Below, piece after piece: positions 8,193 to 17,654 of a DNA stretch of 64,000 nucleotides. A program made the position numbers and the translations under genes. Position 1 is the first letter of the stretch. Each line of letters starts with the position of its first letter. Source of the DNA: CAIZGX01 sp046048875 (lineage in GTDB: Bacteria > Bacteroidota > Bacteroidia > Flavobacteriales_D > Sanyastnellaceae); assembly GCA_046048875.1 (NCBI GenBank), contig JBJOFG010000010.1, forward strand, positions 1 to 64,000. Reading direction: 5' to 3'. The notes below the pieces were generated by a model. It was not told where the DNA came from and searched no databases. It saw nothing but the letters and a program-made list of their open reading frames with translations.

Positions 8193-9128
8193 ATGTCTTT
8201 CAGTTTGAATCTTGAAAAAACACACTTCGCACAAACCGTTCTTATGGTCCGTCCAGCTGCTTTTGGTTTTAACAGTGAAACGGCGGAAAGCAATACTTTT
8301 CAACGTGAATTGAAATTATCAAATGAAGAAATTTTAGAACAAGCCTTAATCGAATTCGATGGTGCTGTAGATCTGATGAGGAATCACGGGATTGATGTTT
8401 ATGTCGTTGAAGATTCGCTTATACCAACAAAGCCTGACGCTATTTTTCCGAATAATTGGATTTCATTTCATGAGAATAAAACGCTCGTTTTATATCCCAT
8501 GGAGGCGTTGAATAGACGATGCGAAAGACGTCTAGAAGTTGTGCTTCAACTTCAACAAAAATTTAATTTTACAAACGTCATTGACTTGTCTCATTTTGAG
8601 TCGCAAGGAAAGTTTCTAGAAGGCACTGGAAGTGTCGTCTTTGACCATCAATCGAAAGTGGCCTTTGCCGTTCTCTCTTCACGAACCAATGAAGATGTTT
8701 TAAAAGAACTGTGCCAGCGAATAGGCTATAAGCCAATCGTTTTTCAGGCGTTCGATAGCAATGGTCATCCTGTTTATCATACCAATGTGGTCATGTGCAT
8801 GGGCGATGATTTTGTAGTTATTTGTTTGAAGGCAATTGCAGATGAAGAAAGCAGAGCGGATTTGCTGAAAAAGTTTGCTCAACTAGGCAAAAAGGTTTTA
8901 GAAATTTCACTCGAACAAATGAACCGTTTTGCAGGCAATATGTTGCTGTTGAAGGACCGTCATGGAAGAAATAAACTAGTTCTTTCGGAAACAGCATTTC
9001 AAAGCTTGGCAGAAGCTCAAGCTTCGTTTTTAAAATCCCGAGCGGAATTGATTCGCTTTCAAATTCCAACCGTTGAGTTCATAGGCGGTGGCAGTGCCCG
9101 TTGTATGTTGGCTGAAGTTTTTTTCTAG
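8193..9128 (+). CDS. ctlX: Citrulline utilization hydrolase CtlX (amidinotransferase fold)
   Basis: A 311-residue member of the guanidine-modifying superfamily. 'VLMVRPAAFGFN', 'PDAIFPNNWISFHE', 'VFDHQSKVAFAVLSSRTNEDVL', 'HPVYHTNVVMCMGD' with the catalytic His, and the terminal 'GGGSARCMLAEVFF' with the nucleophile Cys304 match CtlX. In Francisella, CtlX hydrolyses citrulline to ornithine. It begins one base after the TSUP permease gene, so the two are probably co-transcribed. No arginine deiminase operon is visible nearby. Confidence 0.92.
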   Translation: MSFSLNLEKTHFAQTVLMVRPAAFGFNSETAESNTFQRELKLSNEEILEQALIEFDGAVDLMRNHGIDVYVVEDSLIPTKPDAIFPNNWISFHENKTLVLYPMEALNRRCERRLEVVLQLQQKFNFTNVIDLSHFESQGKFLEGTGSVVFDHQSKVAFAVLSSRTNEDVLKELCQRIGYKPIVFQAFDSNGHPVYHTNVVMCMGDDFVVICLKAIADEESRADLLKKFAQLGKKVLEISLEQMNRFAGNMLLLKDRHGRNKLVLSETAFQSLAEAQASFLKSRAELIRFQIPTVEFIGGGSARCMLAEVFF

Positions 9129-9141
9129 GCGCTTATTGGGT

Positions 9142-9149
9142 TAGATTTG
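9142..9149 (+). promoter_or_regulatory. -7 element of the GH13 amylase gene
   Basis: TAGATTTG, a perfect TAnnTTTG, ends four bases before the ATG. Confidence 0.6.
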
Positions 9150-9153
9150 TCCA

Positions 9154-10536
9154 ATGAACATAACTCGAGCGACATTCTTCTTTCTTTTTACTTCATTATT
9201 ATCATTTGCTGCTTGCAAGAAGGATTGTCCTCCTGATGCGGTGGTAGAAGACCCTACTGTTCTTGTCGGCTACCAGCAATACGGAACACCTTTAGACAGC
9301 GTTCCTGAAACCAAGAATATTATCATGTATGAAGTAAATCTTCGTGCCTTCAGTTCAAGTGGTGATTTGCAGGGAGTCATTAATAGACTCGATCAACTAA
9401 AGGCCTTGAATGTAAACGTGATTTGGCTCATGCCTATTTATCCGATTGGACAAATCAACTCTGTGAATTCTCCATACTGCGTCAAGAATTATTATGAAGT
9501 CGGAAGTGAATACGGAACGCTTGCCGATTTGCGCACGCTCACTACAGAGGCGCATAACCGTAACATGGCTGTAGTAGTAGATTGGGTGGCGAACCATACA
9601 TCATGGGATAATCCATGGGTGTCGCAGCATTCAGATTGGTATTCACAAGATGGAAGTGGAAATATTATTATTCCTCCGGGAACCAATTGGGCCGATGTAG
9701 CAGACTTAAATTTCGATAATCAAACGATGCGTTTGAATATGATTGATGCCATGAAGTATTGGATATTGGAGGCGAACATCGATGGCTTGCGTTGCGACTA
9801 TGCCGATGGGGTACCCTATGATTTTTGGAAGCAGGCCATTGACTCTCTGAATACCATTCCAAATAGAAATTTAATTTTTCTTGCGGAAGGAACACGTGCA
9901 GACCATTACGCTGCAGGCTTTCAAATGACTTATGCTTGGGATTTTTATACTGCGATTAAGAATGTATTCGCGGGAAGTTCGCCTTCAACCATATATACTA
10001 CCAATACTGCGGAGTATGCTGGTGTCCCAGCCGGGAATCGCAAGTTGAGATTTACAACAAATCACGATCAGAGCGCATGGGAAGCTACACCCATGACTTT
10101 GTTTAACGGAAAGGCAGGAGCGACATGTGCTTCGGTGATTACGACTTATTACAATGGAGTTCCTTTAATCTACACTGGACAAGAAGTGGGAAGAGTGAGC
10201 ACGGTTCCTTTCTTTTCAAACTCTCCGATTAACTGGACGGTGAATTTAGATATGCAGCAAAACTATCGCGATATGCTTTCGTTTTATTCAGAATCTGCTG
10301 TTGCTCGCTATGGCACTGCGGTTCCTTACACAGCAAATGATGTGGTGTGTTTCAAGAAGGTTTTGAATGCAGATCAAGTAGTGGTTATCGCCAACGTTCG
10401 CAATGCGACAACCAATTATATCATTCCGACGGCATTGCTCAATTCAACTTGGACGAACGCCTTAACGGGCGCCTCGGTAACTTTGGGGAGTTCACTTTCG
10501 CTATCGGCTTATCAGTATTTGATTTTGAAGAATTAA
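9154..10536 (+). CDS. GH13 alpha-amylase family lipoprotein
   Basis: A 460-residue glycoside hydrolase with a lipobox (SFAAC, Cys21). The (beta/alpha)8 barrel signatures are complete: 'VVDWVANHTS' (region I), 'DGLRCDYADGVP' with nucleophile Asp215 (II), 'IFLAEGTRADH' with acid/base Glu245 (III) and 'TTNHDQSAWE' with the stabilising Asp (IV). A small C-terminal beta domain follows. It should cut alpha-1,4-glucans at the cell surface or in the periplasm. It stands alone with its own promoter and terminator and is not part of a SusC/D-type locus. Confidence 0.93.
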   Translation: MNITRATFFFLFTSLLSFAACKKDCPPDAVVEDPTVLVGYQQYGTPLDSVPETKNIIMYEVNLRAFSSSGDLQGVINRLDQLKALNVNVIWLMPIYPIGQINSVNSPYCVKNYYEVGSEYGTLADLRTLTTEAHNRNMAVVVDWVANHTSWDNPWVSQHSDWYSQDGSGNIIIPPGTNWADVADLNFDNQTMRLNMIDAMKYWILEANIDGLRCDYADGVPYDFWKQAIDSLNTIPNRNLIFLAEGTRADHYAAGFQMTYAWDFYTAIKNVFAGSSPSTIYTTNTAEYAGVPAGNRKLRFTTNHDQSAWEATPMTLFNGKAGATCASVITTYYNGVPLIYTGQEVGRVSTVPFFSNSPINWTVNLDMQQNYRDMLSFYSESAVARYGTAVPYTANDVVCFKKVLNADQVVVIANVRNATTNYIIPTALLNSTWTNALTGASVTLGSSLSLSAYQYLILKN

Positions 10537-10558
10537 TTCAATTTTCGAATTGAAATTT

Positions 10559-10587
10559 AAAGGACTCTTTAGGGGTCCTTTTTATTT
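10559..10587 (+). terminator. Terminator after the GH13 gene
   Basis: AAAGGAC and GTCCTTT flank a loop of about nine bases and are followed by TTTATTTTC. A shorter palindrome (CAATTTTCGAATTG) precedes it. Confidence 0.75.
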
Positions 10588-10647
10588 TCTAACAATTTGA
10601 ATTTCTGATTTGAATTCAATTACTTTTAATATAACATTCCCAACTCA

Positions 10648-11676
10648 ATGAAAAGAAAATTAATTTTCGTCGCACTGGCTGCCTTGGCGGTTATTGTTTG
10701 TTGGAGAATACTTTCTTGTAATTCAACCAAACCTATTATTTCATTTTATTACTGGAAAACGGTTTTTGAACTGACCGAGAAAGAACATCAGCTGCTAGCA
10801 GACCTAGAAGTAAAGCGATTGTACATTCGGTATTTCGATGTCATTTCAAGTGAACAAGGACTGAAGCCCGATGCCATTGTTCAATTCAAGGAAAAGCCTA
10901 CTTGCGAGGTGGTTCCTGTTGTATACATTACAACCGATGCCATGATTGCCAAAGGCGGATACGCATCCAACTTTGCATTAGCCGACAGTGTTTTGCTTTT
11001 AATCAATAACATCTCGAACGCAGAAGGAATTGAATACAAAGAAGTGCAATTTGATTGCGACTGGAACGAAAGTACAGAGGAAGAATATTTTGCTTTCATT
11101 GATTTAATCAAAGAGCGGAGGCCGGATTTAGATATTACTTCCACCATTCGATTGCATCAAGTGAAATACCAAGAGCGAACCGGTATACCGAATGTTCATT
11201 CAGGAACACTCATGTATTACAACATGGGTCGTATAGCGGCAGACTCGCTTAATTCTATTTATGACCGAGACATCGCAAGGCAATACATTGCTGGCCTCGA
11301 CGATTACAATTTGCCATTGAACATTGCTATACCTGTTTTTTCTTGGGGAGTGCAATCGCGAGGAAATGCGGTAGTAGATCTTTTGAATAAAATTAATTTC
11401 AGAGAATTGAAATCAGACACATTATTCAAGCAGAATTCAGAAAGAGAATTTGAAGCCTTGCACAACGGAATTTTCGAAGATGTATATTTTGCGAAAGGCG
11501 ATCGGTTGAAGCTGGAATACGCTTCTCCTGAAGATATTCGCACTGCTATTCAAGACATTTCAGAATACCTTCAAGAGACCCCGAAGGAAATAATACTTTA
11601 CGATTTAGACGGACTTAATTTTGAAAATCAAATTTATGAAAAGGAATTTTTTCATAGCCTTTGCGCTTCTTTTTAG
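10648..11676 (+). CDS. Conserved hypothetical exported protein
   Basis: A 342-residue protein with an N-terminal hydrophobic segment ending near 'RILSCN', possibly a lipoprotein signal. Body segments such as 'VKRLYIRYFDV', 'VPVVYITTDAM', 'VQFDCDWNES' and 'GTLMYYNMGRI' alternate strands and helices in the manner of a TIM barrel and faintly recall DUF3142-type proteins. The acidic 'FDCDW' on a predicted strand end could be catalytic, but no family can be assigned with confidence. Its end overlaps the next gene by 41 bases, so the two products are likely to work together. Confidence 0.7.
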   Translation: MKRKLIFVALAALAVIVCWRILSCNSTKPIISFYYWKTVFELTEKEHQLLADLEVKRLYIRYFDVISSEQGLKPDAIVQFKEKPTCEVVPVVYITTDAMIAKGGYASNFALADSVLLLINNISNAEGIEYKEVQFDCDWNESTEEEYFAFIDLIKERRPDLDITSTIRLHQVKYQERTGIPNVHSGTLMYYNMGRIAADSLNSIYDRDIARQYIAGLDDYNLPLNIAIPVFSWGVQSRGNAVVDLLNKINFRELKSDTLFKQNSEREFEALHNGIFEDVYFAKGDRLKLEYASPEDIRTAIQDISEYLQETPKEIILYDLDGLNFENQIYEKEFFHSLCASF

Positions 11677-13903
11677 TGCATTAGCAACGATTAGCTATAA
11701 AACTATTCAAGCCTGCTTCCATGGTTGGTTTGGAATGAATTATGAAAGGCAAGCCATCTTCACTCCAGAAGTTGCAGAGCTAGACTCAACATTGTCCCCC
11801 ATGTTTTACGCAACGGAGTCCTTATGGTACAACAGTTATTCCGATTGGAATTGGAAGGAAGATCAGGCAATGATCGAATGGAAGGAATTCTTCAAAGGTG
11901 AGATTTCGGAGGAGGCTATTCGTTTTTACCTTTTTACGAATGATGGAGAAAAAGAGTTTGCGGCCATTATCAAAGGCGCTAATTCCAGCAAGTCTTTTCC
12001 GGATTTGAATTGGAATACGCCGAAGATGAAAGAGTTTAAGTCGTTCCTGCGATTGGCATTGGAGGTTGATAATGCCGCGGATGGCAGATATTTTTCGTGG
12101 GACTACAGCAAGAAAACGGAGGTGTATGTTGAAGAGATCTTAATTCAAGAATTGCAGTTGAAGTATAAGTCGGCTACGAATGAAATCATGAAAGTGAAGT
12201 GGTGGTTTCAAGTGGTGAAGGCCATGTATTACAGCAACAATCAAAAGGCATTGATCGGATTTCTTGAGGAGACAAAAGGGGAAGTTCCAGAGGGGACGTA
12301 TTACTACAGGGCTTTAAGTTACTTGGGCGGAGTCTATCATTCGATGCAGAATTTCCCGATGGCAAACGCTACTTACTGTAAGGTTATGGCACATTGCCTG
12401 CCGTTGCGCTTCGATGCTACCTTCTCTTATCATGCGCTGAATCAAAACGACTTCAATTTCGCCCTGAGTTTAGTTTCAGACCCAGAGGAAAAGGCTGCTA
12501 TGTGGACGTTGCAAGGTTTTTATACCGATAAGATGGAAGCTATGAAGGCAATATATGCCTTGAAGCCGAACAGTGAAATGCTTGATCTTCTTTTAAGTCG
12601 GAGTCTGAATAAAATGGAAGCCGCTTTGGCTAACTCCAATCGAGATAACTACCGCGAGTACATCACCGATGTTCAGCTTTCCGTTGATAAGAAATTGGTT
12701 GAATTTGTGAATCAAGTCAACAACGAAGGGAAGACCAGAGACAAGCACACCTGGAACTTAGCTGCGGCATATTTGAACGCATTAACCGGAGAAAACAAAC
12801 GGGCAGAGGAAGAGCTAAATAAAGTTTTTGAAAGTGGAAGTCAAATAGAAAAAGATCAGGCACGCACGCTTACAATCGTGAATGAAATCATGCGGGTGGG
12901 GTTCGAGGATAAGGATATTTGGAATCTAAGCGATGAAGCAGCAGCTCGCACATTCGAGTCGCGTATTTATCCGCATTTGAAGTGGCTTGTCTCTCAAGGC
13001 GAAACCCTGACCTACGATAGCTATAGCTATTGGGATGTTTCTTCAAAGAAAACTAAAGTTCGTGTTGAAATGGTGTATTCATGGACGAAACGAATGCTAG
13101 GTATGATCTACGCTTATCACTACGCTTATCAAATTCAAAGTGAATTGGCCAGTCCGAATGAAGCTTATTACCATGATAAATACAATATTTCAGAAATGAA
13201 GAAATTCATGCAAGGGGAGCGCAGTGATTTCGAGAAACTTCTCCTTCAGATTTATCCAATTAAATTGGAAGACATAGAGTTGTATGAAGGGTTGGTTTTA
13301 GCCTACGCTGGACAATTGGAAAAAGCCAAAGAACATTTTGTTAAAACGAAATTGGCGAATGAAGAATTACTATCTGATCCGTTCGTTGCGGGTATTCAAG
13401 ATTGTCACGATTGTGATCATGAGAATTACCGCGGACGCAAATGGACGCGAATGTCTACCTTGAATCGCATGATTCAACTTCAGCAGAATATTCTTCGAAA
13501 CACAGACATGTATTATTCTGCACTTGCCTTGGGAAATGCTTATTACAACTTGTCTTATCACGGAAATTCGCGCTTGTTTTATCAATCGAAACTGATGTAC
13601 AGCTGGGGAAATTCAATCGATGATTTTCATTCGAAGTTTCTGAATTCCAGCAATCGCGCGAAAGACTACTATCGCACGGCGTTGCTCTGCGCGCAGTCAG
13701 ACGAGCAACGAGCGAAATGCGAGTACTTCATTGCGAAATGCGATCGCAATGAATTTTATAATTTCGGATGGGTGAACAACGAAATTGATTTTCTAGCCTG
13801 GGATGGATTCAAGAATCTGAAATCGAAATTTTCGAACACGATGTTTTACAACGATGTGATTCGTGAATGCGGATACTTTCGAACGTATTTGAGCAAGAAC
13901 TGA
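11636..13903 (+). CDS. Large exported helical protein, partner of the preceding gene
   Basis: A 755-residue protein starting at MKRNFFIAF inside the end of the preceding gene (41-base overlap, different frame). It has a signal peptide followed by alpha-helical segments rich in Trp, Tyr, Lys and Glu that look like degenerate TPR or SEL1-type repeats ('YYRALSYLGGVYHSMQNF', 'YYSALALGNAYYNLS'). A 'DCHDCDHENYRGRKW' cysteine cluster near residue 590 could bind metal. I do not recognise the family. The gene ends just before the 12-bp tandem repeat. Confidence 0.7.
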   Translation: MKRNFFIAFALLFSALATISYKTIQACFHGWFGMNYERQAIFTPEVAELDSTLSPMFYATESLWYNSYSDWNWKEDQAMIEWKEFFKGEISEEAIRFYLFTNDGEKEFAAIIKGANSSKSFPDLNWNTPKMKEFKSFLRLALEVDNAADGRYFSWDYSKKTEVYVEEILIQELQLKYKSATNEIMKVKWWFQVVKAMYYSNNQKALIGFLEETKGEVPEGTYYYRALSYLGGVYHSMQNFPMANATYCKVMAHCLPLRFDATFSYHALNQNDFNFALSLVSDPEEKAAMWTLQGFYTDKMEAMKAIYALKPNSEMLDLLLSRSLNKMEAALANSNRDNYREYITDVQLSVDKKLVEFVNQVNNEGKTRDKHTWNLAAAYLNALTGENKRAEEELNKVFESGSQIEKDQARTLTIVNEIMRVGFEDKDIWNLSDEAAARTFESRIYPHLKWLVSQGETLTYDSYSYWDVSSKKTKVRVEMVYSWTKRMLGMIYAYHYAYQIQSELASPNEAYYHDKYNISEMKKFMQGERSDFEKLLLQIYPIKLEDIELYEGLVLAYAGQLEKAKEHFVKTKLANEELLSDPFVAGIQDCHDCDHENYRGRKWTRMSTLNRMIQLQQNILRNTDMYYSALALGNAYYNLSYHGNSRLFYQSKLMYSWGNSIDDFHSKFLNSSNRAKDYYRTALLCAQSDEQRAKCEYFIAKCDRNEFYNFGWVNNEIDFLAWDGFKNLKSKFSNTMFYNDVIRECGYFRTYLSKN

Positions 13904-13929
13904 TTCAAGGAAAGATTGCCGAAGGCAAA

Positions 13930-13965
13930 GACTCTGCGAAAGATTCTACGAAAGGTCCTACAAAA
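13930..13965. repeat. Three 12-bp tandem repeats in a convergent gap
   Basis: Three consecutive 12-mers GACTCTGCGAAA, GATTCTACGAAA and GGTCCTACAAAA, followed by GGA, lie between the end of the large exported protein gene and the end of the pirin gene. The same 12-mer family occurs in frame inside aroE (22042-22077). Confidence 0.75.
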
Positions 13966-13968
13966 GGA

Positions 13969-14838
13969 TTATTCCAAGTGTCCGAACTCTCCGCGTTCAA
14001 ACTGATGGAAAGCATCCATAAGCTCTTGTTTCGTATTCATGACAAAGGGTCCGTATGCTGCAATTGGTTCTAGAATGGGCTCTCCGGAAAGGATGAGCAC
14101 CACTGCATCTTCTTCGCAGGAGATACTAAATTCTTCACCGTCGTTGCTAAACAGCGCGAAGTGACTGGTGCCCACAGCGTGTTCTCCGTTTACAGTTATG
14201 TTTCCTGAGATAACAAGTGCTGCTGTGTTGTTTCTATCGCAGAAAGAAAAATTCGCTGTTCCGCCAGCGTTCAATTTTACATTGAAGAGATTTACTTCCG
14301 TAAACGTAGAAGCAGCCCCTTTGTTGAACTCGTAGTTTCCGGCAATCACTTCAACAATACCGCCGTTATTCGGAAGTTCAACTTTCGGAATATTGGTATT
14401 CAAGATCTCTTGATACTTGGGTTTGGAAAGTTTGTCTGCTGCAGGAAGATTCACCCACAATTGAACCATAGAGAAAATTCCGCCTGCTTTAGCAAATTCT
14501 TTTTCATGGTATTCTTTATGAAGAACTCCTGAGGCTGCGGTCATCCATTGCACATCACCTTCACCAATAATTCCACTATTGCCAGCACTATCATGATGCG
14601 CAACTTTTCCTTTGTACGCAATGGTTACCGTTTCAAATCCCTTGTGTGGATGAACACCCACACCTTTTTGAATCTCGGTAGGCGGGAAGTAATGCGGAGC
14701 CGCATAATCCAGCATAATAAACGGATTCATTCTTTCCATACTTAAATAGTAATCGGGAATGAAGTGATGCACTTTAAATCCGTCTCCAACGAAATTGGTT
14801 GGCGGCGGTGGTATAATGGATTGAAGGGTTCTTTTCAT
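13969..14838 (-). CDS. Pirin family protein
   Basis: A 289-residue bicupin. The N-terminal half carries the pirin signature ('NPFIMLDYAAPHYFPP', 'GVGVHPHKGFETVTIAYKGKVAHHDSAGN', 'DVQWMTAASGVLHKEYHE') with the histidines that bind iron. Related enzymes act as quercetin 2,3-dioxygenases or redox-sensing cofactors; the bacterial role is usually unknown. It is divergent from rimM across 34 bases that hold a -7 element for each direction. Confidence 0.93.
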   Translation of the reverse strand: MKRTLQSIIPPPPTNFVGDGFKVHHFIPDYYLSMERMNPFIMLDYAAPHYFPPTEIQKGVGVHPHKGFETVTIAYKGKVAHHDSAGNSGIIGEGDVQWMTAASGVLHKEYHEKEFAKAGGIFSMVQLWVNLPAADKLSKPKYQEILNTNIPKVELPNNGGIVEVIAGNYEFNKGAASTFTEVNLFNVKLNAGGTANFSFCDRNNTAALVISGNITVNGEHAVGTSHFALFSNDGEEFSISCEEDAVVLILSGEPILEPIAAYGPFVMNTKQELMDAFHQFERGEFGHLE

Positions 14839-14846
14839 AAGTGTTG

Positions 14847-14868
14847 CAAAATTACATCATTATCTTCG
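14847..14868. promoter_or_regulatory. Divergent -7 elements for pirin (-) and rimM (+)
   Basis: TAATTTTG on the minus strand (14847-14854) is eight bases from the pirin ATG. TATCTTCG on the plus strand (14861-14868) is four bases from the rimM ATG. Both fit the Bacteroidota -7 pattern in a 34-base divergent gap. Confidence 0.55.
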
Positions 14869-14872
14869 CAAC

Positions 14873-15403
14873 ATGAATAAAGACGAAATGCACTGCTTGG
14901 GAAAGATTACCAAGCTTCATGGATACAAAGGTGAGTTAACGGTTTTTTTAGATACGGCGAAGGTGGCTGATTACAAAGAATTGAAATTCCTTTTTCTTGA
15001 AATGAAGGGCAGTTTGGTTCCTTACAAAATTGAACTCTTCGAGCCGAAAACAAACGATTCAGCGAAAGTGCGATTGGCCGGAATTAACGACGAAGCCTCT
15101 GCGAAGGAATTGTTAAAGTCTCTGGTTTATGTGCGTTTGTCGGAGCTTTCAGTAAAAGACGAAGACCGCAGAGATATGGTGAATTGGGTCGGATACACCG
15201 TTTTCGATCGCAATCACGGAAACATAGGCGTCGTGGAAGAGGTGGTAGAAAATCGAAAGAATCCACAACTCGAAATTCGTCACAACACGGGTAAGCTCAT
15301 CTTACTTCCCCTTCAACCCGAATTCGTTTTGGAAATAGATGATAAAAGTCAAACCATTTCCACAGCCGCCCCTGAAGGCTTGATAGAGTTGTACTTAGAG
15401 TAA
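14873..15403 (+). CDS. rimM: Ribosome maturation factor RimM
   Basis: A 176-residue protein with the RimM N-terminal barrel ('LGKITKLHGYKGELTV') and a C-terminal PRC-barrel-like domain ('LVNWVGYTVFD'-type start, 'VVENRKNPQLEI', 'LILLPLQPEFV'). It binds S19 and helps 30S assembly. It is usually linked to rpsP and trmD; here it stands alone with its own promoter and terminator. Confidence 0.94.
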   Translation: MNKDEMHCLGKITKLHGYKGELTVFLDTAKVADYKELKFLFLEMKGSLVPYKIELFEPKTNDSAKVRLAGINDEASAKELLKSLVYVRLSELSVKDEDRRDMVNWVGYTVFDRNHGNIGVVEEVVENRKNPQLEIRHNTGKLILLPLQPEFVLEIDDKSQTISTAAPEGLIELYLE

Positions 15404-15433
15404 TTAATGAACATTTCAAACTGAAATGGTTAA

Positions 15434-15472
15434 GAAAGGGACGAGATTCAAAGATTTTCGCCCCTTTTTTTA
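15434..15472 (+). terminator. Terminator after rimM
   Basis: An imperfect stem (AAAGGG-A-CGA against TCG-C-CCCTTT) with a run of seven T residues. Confidence 0.7.
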
Positions 15473-15476
15473 TTAT

Positions 15477-15484
15477 TACCTTTG
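15477..15484 (+). promoter_or_regulatory. -7 element of pckA
   Basis: TACCTTTG, a perfect TAnnTTTG, lies 38 bases upstream of the ATG and gives a leader of about 32 bases. Confidence 0.6.
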
Positions 15485-15522
15485 CCTCACGATTCAATGA
15501 TAGTCGAACCAAAAAATTATTC

Positions 15523-17130
15523 ATGACAAACATCGGTACACGTCCCGAAGGTGCTACTCTAGAGTACCTTGGTCTTAAACATGTTTCCACAGCATACTGG
15601 AACATGACTCCTGCAGAATTGGTTGAAGAAACCATTTTACTTTCTCAGGGAACTTTAACAAATACAGGCGCTTTAGCCATTGACACCGGTGAATTCACCG
15701 GAAGATCTCCAAAAGATAAGTTTATTGTGAAAGACGCTTCTACCGAAAACAGTGTTTGGTGGAGCCAATTCAACATTCCATTTGATTCAGACAAATTCAC
15801 ACGCTTGTATGAGCGCATGTGTGCTTATTTGAACGGACGTGAAGTGTACGTGCGTGATGCTTATGTTTGTGCAGATCCTCGCTACCGCATGAATGTGCGC
15901 GTTGTAACGGAATTCCCTTGGAGCAACATGTTCGCAAGCAACATGTTCTTGCGTCCAACAGCAGAAGAGTTGACTACCATGACTCCTGAGTGGCATGTCA
16001 TCTGTGCACCTGAGTTTATGGCTGTTCCAGAAATTGATGGAACACGTCAGCACAACTTCGCAATTATTGATTTCACCAAGAAAATGGCCATCATTGGTGG
16101 AACAGGTTATACCGGTGAAATCAAAAAAGGAATCTTCACAGTATTGAACTACGTTCTTCCACACGAGAAGAATGTATTGTCTATGCACTGTTCAGCGAAC
16201 GTAGGTAAAGACGGCGACACTGCGGTTTTCTTCGGGCTTTCAGGAACGGGTAAGACGACATTGTCATCTGATCCAAACAGAAGATTGATCGGCGATGATG
16301 AGCACGGATGGACCGATACAACGGTATTCAACTTTGAAGGTGGATGTTACGCGAAGACCATTGACTTGTCTCGCGAGAAAGAGCCTCAGATTTACGATGC
16401 GATTAAGTTCGGAGCGTTGCTAGAGAACATTGGTTTTGAAGACGACGGAGTAACTCCTGATTACGCTGATAGCGCGAAGACCGAGAACACACGTGTGAGC
16501 TACCCGTTGGAGCACATCGACAACACAATGAATCCAAGTGTGGGTGGTATTCCAAAGAATATTTTCTTCTTGACTTGCGATGCGTTCGGTGTATTGCCTC
16601 CAATTAGCAAGCTAACGAAGGAGCAAGCGATGTACCAATTCATTAGCGGATATACTGCGAAGGTTGCAGGTACTGAAGCTGGAATTACAGAACCTACAAC
16701 TACATTCAGTGCATGTTTCGGAGCGCCATTTTTGCCTTTGCATCCAACAGCTTATGCTGAGATGTTAGGAAAGAAGATCGACGAAAGCGGAGCGCAAGTT
16801 TGGTTAATCAACACCGGTTGGTCTGGAGGATCGTACGGAGTTGGAAGCCGCATGAAATTGAGCTTCACACGTGCAATGATTACTGCAGCTTTGGAAGGAA
16901 AGTTGAATGATGTTGAATTTGCAACACATGAAGTGTTCGGATTGGCTATGCCAACGTCTTGTCCAGAGGTTCCTGCGGAAATGTTAAACCCACGTAATAC
17001 ATGGGCAGACAAAGACGCATACGACGCGAAGGCGAATGAGTTAGCAGAGAAGTTCGTTACCAACTTCGAGAAATTTAAAGACTACGCAAGTGAAGCATTG
17101 CTTTCGGCATCTCCGAAGGTGAAAGCTTAA
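15523..17130 (+). CDS. pckA: ATP-dependent phosphoenolpyruvate carboxykinase
   Basis: A 535-residue protein with all landmarks of the ATP-type enzyme: 'GEFTGRSPKDKFIV', the kinase-1a loop 'GLSGTGKTTLSSDPNR', the kinase-2 and metal site 'LIGDDEHGW' and 'FNFEGGCYAKTI', and 'NTGWSGGSYGVGSRMKLSFTRAMI'. It converts oxaloacetate and ATP to PEP and CO2 for gluconeogenesis. The clear promoter and longer leader fit a highly expressed gene. The fasciclin gene follows after 13 bases. Confidence 0.97.
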   Translation: MTNIGTRPEGATLEYLGLKHVSTAYWNMTPAELVEETILLSQGTLTNTGALAIDTGEFTGRSPKDKFIVKDASTENSVWWSQFNIPFDSDKFTRLYERMCAYLNGREVYVRDAYVCADPRYRMNVRVVTEFPWSNMFASNMFLRPTAEELTTMTPEWHVICAPEFMAVPEIDGTRQHNFAIIDFTKKMAIIGGTGYTGEIKKGIFTVLNYVLPHEKNVLSMHCSANVGKDGDTAVFFGLSGTGKTTLSSDPNRRLIGDDEHGWTDTTVFNFEGGCYAKTIDLSREKEPQIYDAIKFGALLENIGFEDDGVTPDYADSAKTENTRVSYPLEHIDNTMNPSVGGIPKNIFFLTCDAFGVLPPISKLTKEQAMYQFISGYTAKVAGTEAGITEPTTTFSACFGAPFLPLHPTAYAEMLGKKIDESGAQVWLINTGWSGGSYGVGSRMKLSFTRAMITAALEGKLNDVEFATHEVFGLAMPTSCPEVPAEMLNPRNTWADKDAYDAKANELAEKFVTNFEKFKDYASEALLSASPKVKA

Positions 17131-17143
17131 TTTTTATATTGAA

Positions 17144-17641
17144 ATGAAACAGGCCTGTTGCATTGGATTAATTCTTCTGCTACAGGCCTGTTTCAATTCA
17201 GAGCCTGATCAATCGGGCTTATCATCGAAACCGAATGAGCGTTCTGTTTATTCGAAGAAAGAAGAGAATATTATTACTTTTTTGAATTCAGATTACGAGA
17301 CCTCTGTTTGGGCTAGTTTAGTTGAGTTAAGCGATTGGGCAGACTCATTAGAGAAAAAAGATTACACATTGTTAGTCCCATCCGACGCCGTTCTTCGCGC
17401 TAAGGGACTCGATAAGTATCAGGCACTTGTGCCTTCAGCAAATAGAACTTCTCTGAACCAAGAAATTGGTCATCATTTAATTCCAGGTCGAATCTCCTTG
17501 GCGAATCTTCCTGATACAATTTTGAAAAATGTAAACGGAGAAAGCTTAATCTATTCTACTTCCACCAAACGACTCGCTGAGTTTGAGATTACTGCGGTGG
17601 AGAGAGATTTGAAGTTAGGGAGAGTTGTGAGAGTTAGGTGA
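17144..17641 (+). CDS. Fasciclin-domain lipoprotein
   Basis: A 165-residue protein with a lipobox (LLLQAC). The body matches a single FAS1 domain: 'DYTLLVPSDAVLRAKG', 'LNQEIGHHLIPGRISLANL', a short 'TILKNVNGESL' and a terminal strand pair. FAS1 domains mediate adhesion. It is shorter than usual and the signature is weak, so the assignment is moderate. It follows pckA closely but a functional link is doubtful. Confidence 0.65.
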   Translation: MKQACCIGLILLLQACFNSEPDQSGLSSKPNERSVYSKKEENIITFLNSDYETSVWASLVELSDWADSLEKKDYTLLVPSDAVLRAKGLDKYQALVPSANRTSLNQEIGHHLIPGRISLANLPDTILKNVNGESLIYSTSTKRLAEFEITAVERDLKLGRVVRVR

Positions 17642-17654
17642 ACTTTGTAATTGG

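Noticed and set aside
13867..14073. Plus-strand reading frame with a DSxK-type periodic stretch
   Set aside because: It overlaps the ends of two well-supported genes and its periodicity is explained by the 12-bp DNA repeat; no start signal.
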